In this document: piece by piece, positions 27,101 through 42,100 of the stretch
How positions within the stretch are numbered: the stretch's first letter is position 1
How the letters are laid out: each line of letters starts with the position of its first letter
Assembly (NCBI GenBank): GCA_017506865.1
Contig: JAFCMP010000549.1
Location: 248,001-312,000 of the forward strand
Length of the DNA: 64,000 nucleotides
Source: Tribonema minus
Lineage: Eukaryota; Sar; Xanthophyceae; Tribonematales; Tribonemataceae
Direction of reading: 5' to 3'
Made by a program: the position numbers and the translations under genes
Notes under the pieces: model-generated
What the model was told of the DNA's origin: nothing
Database searches by the model: none
What the model saw: only the letters and a program-made list of their open reading frames with translations

Positions 27101-30100
27101 AGGACAGTAGTATCCGGCGCAGCACGGCCCCGCTGGCTCGATCAGGCCCTGCGCAAACAGCACAATCACATACTTCTACGTTATTATCTGGAAGCACGAT
27201 GATGCGAGTGTTCAACAAGGCGGGGGAGTATTTCCGGTGCAGGCTGCACACTTGAGCACCAGCATCCTCTGCGCTGAAAACTGCACGATTTTCTGCAGTG
27301 ATACGAGTGTTCAATGAGCCAAGCAAGTGTTTCCAGTGAAAGCTGTACACGCGCCCAGCAGCATCCTCTGCGCTGAAACGTAAGCAACACACGGCTGCGA
27401 AGTGGACGGTGGAACTGCTGCTCGGTCTTCTACCTGCGCCGGCCACCATTATACTCAAGCTGCAGTTATATCGCAACAGTAAATAATGCAAACGCCTGCG
27501 CAAGGCAAACCTGTCACGCCCCTCTCTGCACTGCAGTACACCGGCGCGACACAGCTGCAGGACTCATCGCAATCAATATTGTTGAACACCCAACACTGCA
27601 TATAGTACATGCTTGCGCACCGCATGTATGCACGCCGAACTCGTCTGAGCACCGGTCTTCACGCCACCTTCACGCGCGTCACTACTGCGCACACAACTTC
27701 AACTTCAACCCACGCACCTCAGCGTCGCAGTAGTACCCCTCGGTGCAGGGGGTGCACTCCCCCTCCGCCGCCAGCCCCGCCCCCCCCCCAAACGTCCCAA
27801 TAGGACACGCCGGCAGCACCGCCCCCGTCCCCTCCGGACAATACGACCCCTGATCACACGTCACCGGAACTATCACGCCCAGGTCAGGGCAGTAGTGACC
27901 TGCCGGGCAGGGGTCGCACGTCGCGGCGCCAGTTACATTCTTGTAACTGCCGGCAGGGCATGGCGTCGGATCGACGGTCCCCTGGAGGCAGTAGTGCCCC
28001 TGCGTGCAGGGTTCGCCACCGTACGTGAAGCCGGTGGAGGTGTAGAGGCCGGAGAAGTAGGTGGCGGTTGCGGCGGTTACGCCCGTTGTGGGAGCGTCAC
28101 TGACGACGCCGCGCTTGCAGTAGTACCCCGCTGAGCACTGCGCAGAGGGCGCGGACAGGCCCGCGGTCTCGCAGTAGCGGCCCTGCACACGTGTCATGAG
28201 GTTGCCATTGTTGAACTTCAGTACACGAATACACTTGTCCAAGTCTATACTTTAATAATGATGTGATGAGTGTATGAGGGGGGTGTCGTGTTGCCAATGG
28301 CATTGTGAGGCCTGGCTGGATGTCGGCGGCGCGTGTACTTGAAGTGTAACCGTGTTGAAGTTAAAGTTGCAGACTGCTGAGCATCTCGCAAAGGGTTTTC
28401 AATGGCCCTCGAGTTGCAGTAGCGTCCTGCAGCGTGCAGTGCAAACTTTGGTACAAATATTCTTCAACAGCACAGTTTGTAAACCAAGTCCTTAACTCAG
28501 CCCTGCATTCCTGTGCAGTGGAGCTTGACATGGAGCACCACAGACCTCTGCAGGTAGTTCACTGACAGTTCAGTCAGAATCCACAGGGGCCCCAACAGTC
28601 TTGCGTCCGTTCAGTGTCCTAGTGAAGGTTGCAAAGGTTGTTGGATATTGTGCCAACGCGACAGAATGCGAGTGCAGTGGACCCCTCCAGACAGTACACT
28701 CACAGTTCACTCACAGTTCACACGGGCGCATCACTGTCCGTCCGTATATATACCATAAGCGACAACGCTATGGCAGTGCACTTGTCAATGGCAGCAGGGC
28801 GACTCAAGCTGAGGCAGACGGTGCAGTCGTTGAGCGCTGCGGTCCTGGTGGACGCCGCAAAGGTGCCAACAGGGCAGAGCGCGGGTGCAGTGGACCCTTC
28901 CAACCAGTACACTCGCGATTCGATCACAATTCACACAGGCCCATTGCATATAGATCACGAGCGATACTATGGCAGTGCAGTATAATCACAGCAGTATGAC
29001 TCACGCTGAGGCAGATGGTGCAGTCATTCAGCGATGCGGTCCCAGTGGAGGGCGCAAACGTGCCAACAGGGCAGAGCACGAGTGCAATGGACCGTTCCAA
29101 ACAGTACACTAACGGTTCAATAACGGTGCACACAGGCCCACCACTGTCGCGGACTTGCAGATCACATGATAACGCTATGGCAGTGCAGTAAGATCTCAGC
29201 AGAACGGCTCACGCTGAGGCAGACGGTGCAGTCGTTGAGCGCTGCGGTCCCGGTGGAGGGCGCAAAGGTGCCAACGGGACTAAGCACGGGTGCAGTGGAT
29301 CCCTCCAGGCAGTACACTCACGGTTCACTCACAGTTCACACAGTCGCATCACTGTAACGCCTATATTGTCCACAAGCGACAATGCAGTGTAATGACAACA
29401 GGATGACTCACGCTGAGGCAGACTGTGCAGTCGTTGAGCGCTGCGGTCCCAGTGGAGGGCGCAAAGGTGCCAACGGGGCAGAGCGCGGGTGCAGTGGACC
29501 CCTCCAGGCAGTACGAGCCAGCGGGGCAGATGTGCTCCGTGAGCGTGCAGGTGGCGTTGGAAGGCAGGCCGTACTGGTCCTGCATGAAGTTCAAGTTGCA
29601 GTTTATGTTGAGGTGGAACTGTGCGCGAAGCCAGAACTGGTGGGCCGCAGCCCGCAGTTGTGTAGTTTTGTAGGCGTTGAGAGTGTCCCGCTCACAACTC
29701 CCATCACATTCGGGACAGAATGTACTTGTAAGGTTAGCTCGGACGAAGCCCTAAGCTGCCAAAGCCATCAGCTTTGGTTGTAGAGCGGAACTTGAAGCTA
29801 CCCCATCCCACCCGCTCTGCATCATTTACGGATCTACAGCTTGGTCATTGAACCCTGTATCTGTAGCGCGGCTTTACACGCGCTGGGCATGGTGTGTTGA
29901 AGAAGTAGTGCACTTGAAGTCAATACTACTCCAGAAGTGGTTGTGTACATGTGTCACGTGCACGGTGCTGATGCCCCTGTTGCCCTACTGGGCTCAGTTG
30001 GCACATGCAGCTTGCACTTGCTGACATCAGTTGACGCATACTTCAAGTAGTGAAGTACACACGTGGCCCCCACCCTGTAGGTATTTATCTGGCCTTAGCA

Positions 30101-33100
30101 CCATCCGGTGTGATGCACGCACTAAGCAGGGTATGTCAGCAAGACGGCAGCAGTTAGAGGCTGACACGTGCGTTCGGTGCTACCATTGAGTATCAACATG
30201 GCTCTTGTATTGTTATTTATGCGTCGAACGCTTTGCCCCCGCGTGACGTGGCCTCGTGACGTTCAGTGCGGCCTCTGCAACAAATGCAAGTGATGACTCA
30301 CCATAGACGCGGCCGGGCAGTAGTAACCGGCGGCGCACAGCGCTGCGGGCTCCGAAAGACCCTGCACGTGAAAGCGCACAGGTGACACAGTTGATTCAGT
30401 TGAAGTTGACAAGTGGTTATCGAACTTTCTTGCTGCAACCTCTATTGTAGGTATACAGCAATGCCACTAATGCGCACAACCTTGCAGATGACAATGCACC
30501 AGGCACGGTGCACATAGCGCGTCTGCTGCAATTCATTCCGTACACGCCTGTGCCACATGCAACGCCATGCCATCGAGAGGAGCTGATGCATGCACGCAAG
30601 CACCACAATCGGGTCTGGGGACAAGCTTGTCTCAGGGTCAGCAAGCGTGTCGCTATATAAGATTAGGTTTAGGGCTAGGGTTAGGGCTAGGGGTAAGGGC
30701 TAGAATTAGGGTTAGCACCTGAGCATCGCAGTAGTACCCGGGAGTGCAGGGGGTGCACTCCCCCACCTCCGCCAGCCCCTTGCCGCCCCCGAACGTCCCA
30801 ATAGGACATGCCGGCAGCACCATTCCAGTCCCCTCGGGGCAGAAGTACCCCTGGGCACAGATGACAGGAGCCACAACCCCCAGAACGGGGCAGTAGTAAC
30901 CTGCCGGGCAGGGGTCACAGACGGACGCCCCCGTGTGCCCCATATACGTCCCTGCTGCGCACTGCACAGGGTATGTTGTGCCCTGCGAGCAGTAGTGCCC
31001 TGCCGTGCAGAGGTCGCCGCCATAGGCGAAGCCGGTGGACACATACGCGCCGGACGCGTAGGTGGCGGTTACGCCAGTGGCGGGAGCGTCACTGACGACG
31101 CCGCGCTTGCAGTAGTAGCCCGCTGAGCACTGAGCTGAGGGCACAGACAGGCCCGCAGCCTCGCAGTAGTAGCCCTGCGGTGCGAAGCACGGCAGCGATG
31201 CTCAGCGTCGGTCGACGTCCATGTGGCTTGAAGTTGTGGCTTGAAGTTGCAACCGCGCGCAGTGATAAAGCCGTGCTGTCAACAAGGTACCACTGCACAA
31301 ATGATCTCGGCACAGGCCATGCGCGTTGATTCTAGCCCTGACTCTAATGCGGTGGGTGAGTACACTCAGGCTGTAGGTAAGGCATTGCCATGATGGCACG
31401 CCACATGCGTACCTGCTGAGCACTGTGAGTGCTGAGCCGTGACATCACCAAACATCATCATCAGACTGCACTATTGCCATATGGAGGTACAAATAACCAG
31501 CGTAGGGCACAACGCTCATCACCAAAGCACGTCATCATCTTGGAGCTGAGGGTTAGGGCTAGCAGCTTAGGGTTAGGGTCATGTGCACATTACTAGCGCT
31601 GAGGCAGGCAGACCCGCTGTTGAGCACTGTCACCCCAGGCTGGTACCAGCAAAAGTGCAGATGCTGATTGTCACCACAGCCACCATCACATCACACCGCG
31701 ATTGCACAGCAGTATCATGACTCACGCTGAGGCACACGATGCAGCCGTTGAGCGCTGTCACCCCCATGGTGTCGGCAAAAGTACCCGCAGGGCACGGCTC
31801 AGGCGCTGTGGACCCCGCTACACAGTAGGACCCTGTAGGGCAAACATGTGCTGTCAGGGGGTTGCTAGTGTCCGAGGGCTTGCCGTACTTGTCCTGTTGA
31901 ATGAAGGGGGAGCGGGGGGGGGGGGGCGGCAGCGCTCAGTTGTCACCGGCTTACCTACATACCCAATGCTACGGCTTGCCGTACTGATCCTGCGTTTGGA
32001 GTGAACATTTTGCGGTTGAAGTTACGGCTGTGACTTCATGCTAGTCAGTGCTCCCCACCACTGCGGGTCGCATGCGCGCTGGCTCGCCAAATGAATTCCG
32101 TGCTGCAAGTGATCGTTTCTGTTGTTTAAGTCAGGGCTAGAGGTTGAGTTCACCCCAGTCATCAGTAGTCGGAACGTGTGCTTTGCGGCGCTGATGTCGA
32201 TGGGCACTTCAACTTGAACTTCAACACGCTTGACTACCGCGGCTGCAACAATGGCATAAGTCACGACTTTAAACACACAATTCATGAGCATGTTGGGCAG
32301 CTAGCACGCCTCGGCAGTACCACGGAGCAGTCAGTTTACTCATCATTCCTCAAGTGTGACACGCCAAGAGTTGAAGTTGAAGTGCACTTGCCGTGGACCC
32401 AGCCGGGCAGTAGTACCCCGCAGCACACAGGGCGGTCGGCAATAGCAGGCCCTGTGCAGCACGCAGGAGCAGAGGCAACGCGTCATGCATTACGTGTGTG
32501 ATACGCGTTGCAATATATGTGCTATGTACTGCAAATTTGGCAAGTATGTATGCGCAATTATGCCTGCTACGCCGCTGACAGAAACGCAGAGCCCCAGAAG
32601 AAGTTACAGCGAATTTCAAGTTCTCACAAGCTACACGTACATGCTGGTCATCTGGACTTTCTTGCGCCTGAAGCTAGGATTTCAATCATAAAATAACACA
32701 ACGCGCAGAAATAGGTGTCGCGCAATGTCGTACTGTGCGTGCATGCCTTTCTGGACTAGACTTGCCCCCTAATACTTCGAAGTAGAGCAAATGGACAGCA
32801 TATGCTTCTGCCCCTTCGCAGCCTCACACCCCTTTGCGTGATGTATGCTGGCTCCCGAATTGTTGCATTGCATAGTCAGCCGCTCGCGTCACGCATCCCA
32901 TCTATGCCAATGAGCAGTGCGCACACAGCTATCTCTTGTCAGGCAGGCATTCACACAGCCCCCCATCGAAAAACTAAATGCTTCGCGTACTGGATTTTCT
33001 TCCACTTGAGGAGCGGAAACCTTGGGCTATTCTGCACCATGTCGTATACTTGAAGTACAACGTGCGGACGCTCCTATTGAGCTTGTGCACTCTTTTCCCG

Positions 33101-36100
33101 CTGGGACATCTCGAGCACGCAAAGACACTCACGAAGCTATCTACGGATGACAGTCAAACGGGGCCTCCTCCTTGTGCACTTCAACATGACATGATACTTC
33201 TGCCGGCGACGCGCATTTGCTCACTTGAACGTCGCAATAGGAGCCAGCGGAGCACTGAGTGCAGTCCCCCACCGCCGCCAGCCCCATGCTCCCTCCGAAC
33301 GACCCTATAGGGCACGCAGGCAACACCGCCCCCGTTCCCTGGGGGCAGTAAGACCCCTGGTTACAGATGCTGGGGTTCACTACCCCCAGAGAGGGGCAGT
33401 AGTGACCTGACGGGCAGGGGTCACAGGCGGAAGCCCCCGTGTGTCCCATATATGTCCCTGCTGCGCACTGCACAGGGTCGGTAGTGCCCTGCGAACAGTA
33501 GTGCCCTGCTGTGCAGAGATCGCCGCCGTATGTGAAGCCCGTAGATGCGTATGTGCCCTTGGTGGTGGCAATGGAGTAGCTCGTGCTGGTGCCCAGGGCG
33601 GGAGCGTCACTGACGACGCCACGCTTGCAGTAGTGGCCCGCTGAGCACTGCGCCGAGGATGCAGACAGTCCTGCCGTCTCGCAGTAGTGGCCCTAGAGTA
33701 GAAAAAAGAAACGCAGAGCATTTTGGAGGGGTGACGGCGGTGTCTCGGCTTGTACAGGCAGGCTGCGTGGTAAGTGGTTTCTGCCCTGACCCTAACCCTA
33801 ACCGGAACCACAACCCAAATCCTAACCCTAACCCTACCCCTAACCCTAATCCTAACCTTAACCCTAACAGGCAGGCTGCACGAGAACTCCGGTTGATGCA
33901 TGAAGTGCACGGCTGGAGCGGGCCCATGCCTGAGGCGCGATTCAGCTGCAAGTAAAGCGCCGTTCGGGTCCTGCAGAAGTTGAAGTAAGGGTGGGGGCGT
34001 GTGGTCTGCCCTAACCCTAACCCTAATCAGTCGCTGTGCACACCGCTCAGCAAAAGGGAACAGGCCAAGCTGCAGATGGCTCGTCAGGCGGTGTGTGGTC
34101 AAACCACATGCTCAAACTCACGCTGAGGCAGATGGTGCAGCTGTTGAGCGCTGTCACATTAGTGGCACGGCTCAGGCGCAGACTCTGCTCGTCACCACAG
34201 CCATCAGTATCATCGCTCAGCAGGATCGCCGTCGCATGACATAAGTATCGCGCAACACGACTGACTGGTAACTCGCACTGAGGCAGACTGTGCAGCCGTT
34301 GAGCGTTGTCACCCACGTGGTGTCAGGGGACACAGCTCAGGCGCACATTTTGCTCATCACCACAGGCATCTGTACGTGACGTCATCATTGCAAAGCAGAA
34401 TTTGCTACATACTCACGCTGAGGCAGACGGTGCAGCCGTTGAGCGCTGTCACCCCCGTGGTGTCGGCAAAAGTACCCGCGGGGCACGGCTCAGGTGCCAT
34501 GGACCCCGCTACACAGTAGGACCCTGTAGGGCAAATATGTGCTGTGAGGGGGTTGCTGGTGTCGGATGGCTTGCCATACATATCCTGGTGATAAGGGGAG
34601 CCGCGGGGGGGGGGGGGGGAGTCAGCTAGTGCTGATTTTGACCCTTTCAGCCAGTAGTACGCAGCGTTGCGCTGGCATTACATTAAGTACTAATCCGGGG
34701 TGAATGCAGTCAGGGTACGTCTGTTGCACACATCATGGTAGAGGTCATGCGTCGCGGTGAATGTATTCGGAGGTTTGTCCGCTGCACGGACAAGGGGGAG
34801 AGAAGGGGGGGGGGGGGGTGATTTTGACGCCCAGAGAGCAGCAGCGTCGCAGGTATTATTCGAGGAAAATGGAGCCGGAGGGTTCGTCTGTTGCATGCAT
34901 CATGCCCGAAGTCATATGTTGTGGTGAACGAAGTCCAATGTTTGTCAGCTGCGTGCTCGGATGGACGCACACAACATGCAAGGGAGGGTTAGGGTTAGGG
35001 TTACCGTCACAGCGCTCAACCAGCTCTCTTGTCAGCAGCGTGTGGGTACGCTGAACAGCACGCCATGGTCACAGAGCGCATTGCAGGTGCGGGTAAATAC
35101 TGGTGCACAAACAAGTAGCCCTCTACAGCACTTTTAGCGAATGGCTGCGTTGAAGATCAGTATTGAAGTTTTGATGCATGCATGCAAACCGCAACAGGTA
35201 TGACACAACTTCATCAGCCATAATGGGCGATCTTACCATGGATCCCAATGGGCAGTAGTAGCCGGCTACGCACAGTCCGGTGGGTGCTTTGAGCCCCTGC
35301 GGTGCAGCCGGCAGGATGCATGAGTCATGAGTCAGTCTTACAAATCATGAGTCAGTGATATGAGTCATGAGTCATTCATATGAGTCACGAGTCAGTCATA
35401 CAGGCTATGTATCTATTGACTAACTCTATGGTGCAGAAAGCTCACGCCCGTCATTACGACTGGCAACCCACCGAAGGCAGGTAAGCAGTGGCCTGGAACC
35501 TGCACGCTCCGCAAACAGGACGTTCACTGTATGTGCGACCGACAGGCAACATACGGTACAGCAACCCGCGTTGGTAGTTTCAAAAAGCTCTGCACTGCGC
35601 AGCGTCAAACTTCAACATCCAAGGGCAATGTGGCGCCACGGTCGCATGATCTTCACGTGGCAAGCTCAAGTGTCACTCTTGCGCCAACACGTTGTCACGA
35701 ACGCTAGTTGCATTAGAGCATGCGATATACATAGTGTATTCATGCAACTTCAAGTTCAACCCACTGACCCCATTGTCGCAGTAGGAGCCAGCGGAGCACT
35801 GCGTACAGTCGGCCACCGCCGCCAGCCCCATGCTCCCCCCGAACGTCCCAATAGGGCACGCAGGCAGCACCGCCCCCGTTCCCTGGGGGCAGTAAGACCC
35901 CTGGCTACAGTTGATGGGGGTCACTACCCCCAGAGAGGGGCAGTAGTGACCCGCCGGGCAGGGGTCACAGATGGAAGCCCCCGTGTGCCCCATATACGTC
36001 CCTGCTGCGCACTGCACAGGGTCTGTTGTGCCCTGCGAACAGTAGTGCCCTGCTGTGCACAAGTCGCCGCCGTATGTGAAGCCGGTGGAGGCATATGTGC

Positions 36101-39100
36101 CCTTGGTGGTGGCAATGGAGTAGCTCGCGCTGGTGCCCAGGGCGGGAGCGTCACTGACGACACCACGCTTGCAGTAGTAGCCCGCTGAGCACTGAGCTGA
36201 GGGCGCGGACAGGCCCGCTGACTCGCAGTAGTAGCCCTGCACATATGTAATGAGATTGCCATGATTGAAGTGAAAACCATGGGTGTACTTGTTGAAGTAC
36301 AGTCTTCAAATAAATACTATTATCGTATGAGGGCGTAGTCACGGTCATCAAGGAAAAGCGCACCTCTTGAAGTAGCATACTTCTTGAAGTGGCGTTCAAA
36401 ATGAGGGACAAGTGCCCCCGCAGTGGCCGCCGTACGAGCGAGCCAGGCTCGGTGGCAGTACTGCGTGGACCAGGCCGTAGGTCCTAACCCTAACCCTAAA
36501 TGTAACCCTGACCCTAACCGTAACCCTAACCCGTCCTTGGCAGCGTGGTCTGCTTGCGTAGGAAGTTCAGCGTTGTGTTCAAGTCAGTGACGTGCCACAG
36601 ATGGTGAAGCTCGCGTTTGAGGTGGCGGTCGCCGCCGGCAATGCGACGAAATGACCCACTCCCCCCCCCCCCCCCCCCCCACCCACACTCACCCCCCCCC
36701 CCCCACACACACTCACCCCCCCAGCACACATCCCCCCACCGACTGCCTCTTCTTATACGGGCCCACAACTACAGGGGCACATTGAGCACGTGCTGCTATG
36801 GCAATGACCTAGGGTTAGGGTTAGGGTTGTCAAGGGAACGCTGAAGTCACTTGATATGTAGCAAATCCATCCAGATTCCGTGTAAAAGCGGTGCCGCTGT
36901 ATAGGTGTGTATGTATTGGTGATGAAAAGGCTGTGACGCATGCGTCATACTGGAGCATAGATGCAAAAAGCGTTATTGTCGTGCAGCAGGATCGTTGCCA
37001 ACGCTGTCACGCACACATCCTGCACATCACCACAGCCATCGGCAACTATCATGAAACAGTATCATGGCTCACGCTGAGGCACGCAGTGCAGCCGTTGAGC
37101 GCTGTCACTCCCGTGGTGGTGTTGGTAAAACCATTTACGGGGCAACACTTAGCTAATGATCACCATAGCCATCAGTACATGACGTCATTGTTGGCATCGT
37201 TATCACACCACATCGTGATTGCACAGCAGTATCATGACTCACGCTGAGGCAGACGGTGCAGCCGTTGAGCGCTGTCACCCCAGGTGGTGTCGGTGGCACG
37301 GCTCAGGCGCACATCTTGCTCATCACCACAGGCATCGGCACGTGACGTCATCATTGCAAAGCAGTATTGTTACTCACGCTGAGGCAGACGGTGCAGCCGT
37401 TGAGCGCTGTCACCCCCGTGGTGTTGGCAAAAGTACCCGCGGGGCACGGCTCAGGCGCTGTAGACCCCGCTACGCAGTAGGACCCTGTAGGGCAGATGTG
37501 CTGAGTGACCGTGCAGCTGGGATCGGAGGGCTTGCCGTACTTGTCCTGTGCACACGTGAACAGATGACATGACATGCTTCAGGAATAAGAATGGGGGGCC
37601 ATTGGGGCAGGCACATGGGCTCCTGGACACTGGCATCATTGCTGGCACATGGTGGGAGTAGGCTGAATATGATGTAATCATTGTACTTCAAAGCGCCAAC
37701 TTGATGAATCAGGCAGCCTGCGGTGCACCACATGATATACTTCAAGAACTTGAAGTACAAAATCCTGGGTGAGTGTAACGCCCAGCGCTGCAGCAACGAC
37801 TTCGCACATGCAGCCGTTGGGACCCTGCGGGGTTGTCAGGGCTCAGTAACAGTAGCGGAATGTAACTGATGTAACTGCCAACTGCACCACCTCAAGCACA
37901 AGCAGCGGCGCGCTGCTACCAGGCACCGTCGAGTTCAATCCCCCAAAAGCTTTGATTGCGTTGTGAGGGACAAGGCTGCACTCAAACATGCTGTCACAAG
38001 ATACCTCAAATACAAGCCTGTTTCGAAAAACTTCAAGCACAAGGCACGGCTCGCAGCCATGTGCATCCGTCCTCACGGATATCTATCCATTTTGTGCGAC
38101 GCAATGTTCTTTGCGGTCATACACACAATGATGTCTGTTGGAGCACGTGGCAGTTGCATGCTTATTGCAAGCTTGACAGTTACGGCAGTTAACCTTGCGG
38201 GTAGACCGACTATACACACCTTGTTCCCTGGCACCCCCCTCTACTACCCCCAAATTGTCCCTGTACATACCCCGCTAGCACCTTCCTCTACAAACCGCTC
38301 CAGGGGCTAAAAAGGGGAAGGGGAGGGGCCCTAGGTCAGCATTACATTCCTTTCTTGACTGGCGTCAGTGTTCTGTCGCAATAGTCACCTCGATGTCTAC
38401 CTCTGATGGTGTGCAGCGACAGGCTAGTGGGCTACAGCTCTCGACGTTGTCGGCGCGGCACAGCAACGCTAGTGCTGGATGATGGCAGGTGCCGTAACCC
38501 TAACCCTAGGTGCACGCAATTGGGCGCTGCCATCACACGTACCGCCAGCTGCTGGGATCCCCTCTACTCACATCAGCAACACGGCAACTCATCCCTGCTA
38601 CTGCCAGTTCAGTACGGAGCGTTTCATGCTTTACGCGTCCTGTCTGCTTGGCCCGTGTCGTTCCAAGCGGTACTTCCACTTTGAAGTTTCATGTGTTGAG
38701 ATGTGTGACCTGCGATCCTGCCGGAGTAAAACCCCTCCTTGCACGCCACTTCCGGTGCCATGATGCTTCTAGTCGAGAACTGAGGATGCGAGAGTCGATA
38801 GACTGGAGCTGACATCGACATCTGCATCCCCTAGCTTGCACAATCAGCAGCTCGTATGCTATGTCAATAGACTACAGCAGCGCGTACGCTATGTATGCGC
38901 AATTGCGCGCTCCCATTGCATCTGCTACCACAATAAATCTTGAAATAACTCAATGTCACCTGTGAGCCTACTGGACAGTAGTATCCTTCCATGCATGCCA
39001 CTTTCGGCGCCATCATGCTCTGATTCGAGAACCGTAGGTGCACAAGTCAATAGACCTTAACAGCTCGTGCGCTATGTATACGCACTTGCGCGCCCCCATG

Positions 39101-42100
39101 GCATTGGCTACAACAATAACTTCAATAAAAACTTCAAGTGGATATCACCTGTGAGCCTGCTGGACAGAAGTACCCCGCCATGCACGCCACTGTTGGCGCC
39201 ATGATGCTTTCATTCGAGAACTGAGGTGTAAAAGTACGACGCTGTACTTATATGTGGAAGCTAGATGGAAACGTACAAGGAATATGCAAGTTTTGATTCG
39301 AACATATGCATACATAAGTGTAAAAGTCAATACACCTCAACAGCTCGTACGGTATGCATGTGCACTTGTGCTCTCCCATTGCATTGACACAACGTTAACT
39401 ACAATGAGAACTTCAAGTTGATGTCACCTGTGAGCCTGCTGGACAGTAGTATCCCGCCATGCACACCGCTTTCGGTGCCGTCAGGCCCTGTTGCGCCAGA
39501 TGCATTGATGCAAACACGCAAAAAAAGACTTGATTGAGTAGGGAAGCAGACGGCAGCAGTGAGCAGGCTGGGGGTGGCACAAAGGTGAACCCTAGTATTG
39601 CAGTTAGTCAAATCCAAGTAGTCTAGTGTCTTCGCACCAGATGCAGTGTGACGCGTACACAGCGAAGACTGGCGTGAGTAGGCAGCTTAGGGTAAAAATT
39701 AAAGTTAGGGTTAGTTAGGTTAGGGTTTCGTCAGATTGAGGGCAGCAATGAGCGCTCAGAGGTTGTGATGGCGGGTCTACTTCTCTTTTGTTGTTTGGTC
39801 ACTCCAGTTTGGTGCTGGAACCAAAGTGACCTGCGATCGCATAATAAGTAATGTGCCGCAGAGGCGAAGCTGACAGTCAGAGGTGAGACGTAACTGCCAG
39901 TTGAAGATGATGCTGGCCAGCTGCCTGCGCCGCCATTTGTTGAGACCTCCAGGGCAAGGCCGGGAAACAGGAACTGCCTGACGCTTTGATTTTGCGTGAA
40001 CATTATCCCAGAGGAGCTGGTAGAATCACTTAGTAGCAAAGGATGGGAAAATGTCAATACGGTCCTCGACGCCTCTCGTCCGTGCGCCGCCATTGCACTG
40101 ACGTCCACTGCCGCCGCAGATCAGCTGATGCAGGCCGTCCGAGGGTCTGCAACGCAATGCTCTTGAAAGACAACACATGTAAACCAAAGATCCGCATGAA
40201 CCTTAGGGCTAGGGTCCGGGTTAGGGCCGGGGAATGCGGCGCAGAGGCTCGATTGTGCAGACGTGTGTGAACTGGTCGTGACAGTACTTAGTGTTCCCAC
40301 AGCACCGTGCCCTCGCGATGTGTCACGGTTCAGTCCGTTGCAGTGTGAAAATTGCTACCCCAAGGCATTGCCCAGTGTGTCAAGCTGTTGTTTGCTCCGG
40401 GGCACGACAAGTCAGCAACAAGCTTAACACCTGCTGCATTGCTGCCACTGGCACCAACCATGGTTGCTGCATCGAATGACCGCGGCAGCAATCCTGCTGC
40501 GTGTGCTCGACGATTCATGCCATGGTTATGTATATACGGTGTGGGAATGGGTATAGCAGCACCACCCACATGCATGTTGCTGCCAGCACAGAGCAGCCCT
40601 ACGGCCGACCCTGACCCTACCCCTAAAATTTATCCTAACCCTGATGTCTTGATGTGACGGCTCTTGTCAACGACAGATAACACAGCACAAGACCAGTCAA
40701 GTTACATGTCTATGTTCCATACTTCAAAGTTGAAGTATGTATGTAGCGCCACCTATGTTGTCTACCAGCTGCTGCAGGGCCTGCTGCAGCAGCCAACCCA
40801 TCGCAGCACCCTTGGAAACAGGCCGCAATCCCCCCTGTCGCCTTTTGGCATATGCCGCCTGCTTGCCCCTTCCCCCTCCTCTCCCCGCCCCCTCTGCTAT
40901 ATAAACATCCAAACACCTAGAATAATATCACTCTCTCGCATTCAACGTGAGGGATCGGGCGCGAACACCAGCACGTGTGACGTCGCAAGTTGTACCCGCC
41001 TTAAGAGCATGCGGCCACATCACCGGAGCACATGTAACTTCAAGTTCAGCCTACCGACCTGAGCATCGCAGGAGGACCTCGCCGTGCCTCAGAGCACAAG
41101 AGCATGCGGCTCAATCTCAACTTCAAGTCCAACTCACCGACGTGAGCGTTGCAGCAGGACTTCGCCGTGCATAGTGGCATACGACCATCTCACCGCTTCA
41201 CACACAGCTTCAAGTTCACCCCGCCAAGCTGAGCATCGCAGTAGGAACCCCGCCGTGCATCAGAGCATAAGAGCATGCGACCACAGCCTCACCGCACAAC
41301 TTCAAGTTCAACCCACCAACCCGAGCATTGCATCAACAGTATCCTGCTGTGTATCAGAGCGCTTTCAAACAAGAGCATGCGATCATCTCACCACTTCACA
41401 CACAACTTCAAGTTCAACCCGCCGACCTGAGCATCGCAGTAGGATCCCGCCATACATTAGAGCATGCCACCACGTACTGCTCAAACACAGCCTCAAGTCA
41501 CTGATCAAACACAACTTCAAGTTCAACCCACCGACCTGAGCATCGCAGTACGATCCCGCCGTGCACGCCGTGCACTGCCCCGCCGCCGCCAACCCTCCAC
41601 TCCCCCCATACGTCCCCACCGCACACGCCGGCAGCACCGCCCCCGTCCCCTGCGGACAATACGACCCCTGCACGCAAGGCAAGGGGGTCACAACCCCCAG
41701 GCCCGGGCAGTAGTAACCTGCCGGGCAGGGGTCGCACGCGGCGGCGGCGGTTTTGTTCTTGTAACTGCCGTCCGCGCACTCCACCGGGGTGATCGTTCCC
41801 GCAGGGCAGTAGTGCCCGAGCGTGCACGCGTTGCCGCCGTACTCCAGCCCTGCGAGAGCGGTCGCAAAGCTTTGCGTGTTGGCAGTTTTCATGATGACGC
41901 AAAATATGCGCCGTGTATCTCCGGTTTCTGTATAAAAAAGTCACTTTTTGTGTGAGAGCGGTCGCAAAGCTTTGCGTGTTGGCAGTTTTTCACAATGACG
42001 CAAGAAATGCGCCGTGTATCTCCGGTTTTTGTATAAAAAAGTAACTTTTTGAAATCACAAGGTACGAGTTGCCGCCAGACTCCAGCCCTGTGAGAGCGGT

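Noticed and set aside
28655-29315. Extra b exons in module 5
   Set aside because: Copies have the donor and 3' half only, with no acceptor and no 5' half, so they cannot be complete exons.
33780-33955. Coding sequence over the telomere-like tract (plus-strand PNPN repeats)
   Set aside because: Asn-Pro repeats are the translation of CCCTAA-type hexamers; not a protein.
39730-40650. Additional exon or inserted gene in the long intron between modules 1 and 2
   Set aside because: Open frames exist on both strands but no cysteine motif, no matching splice phase and no family recognised.
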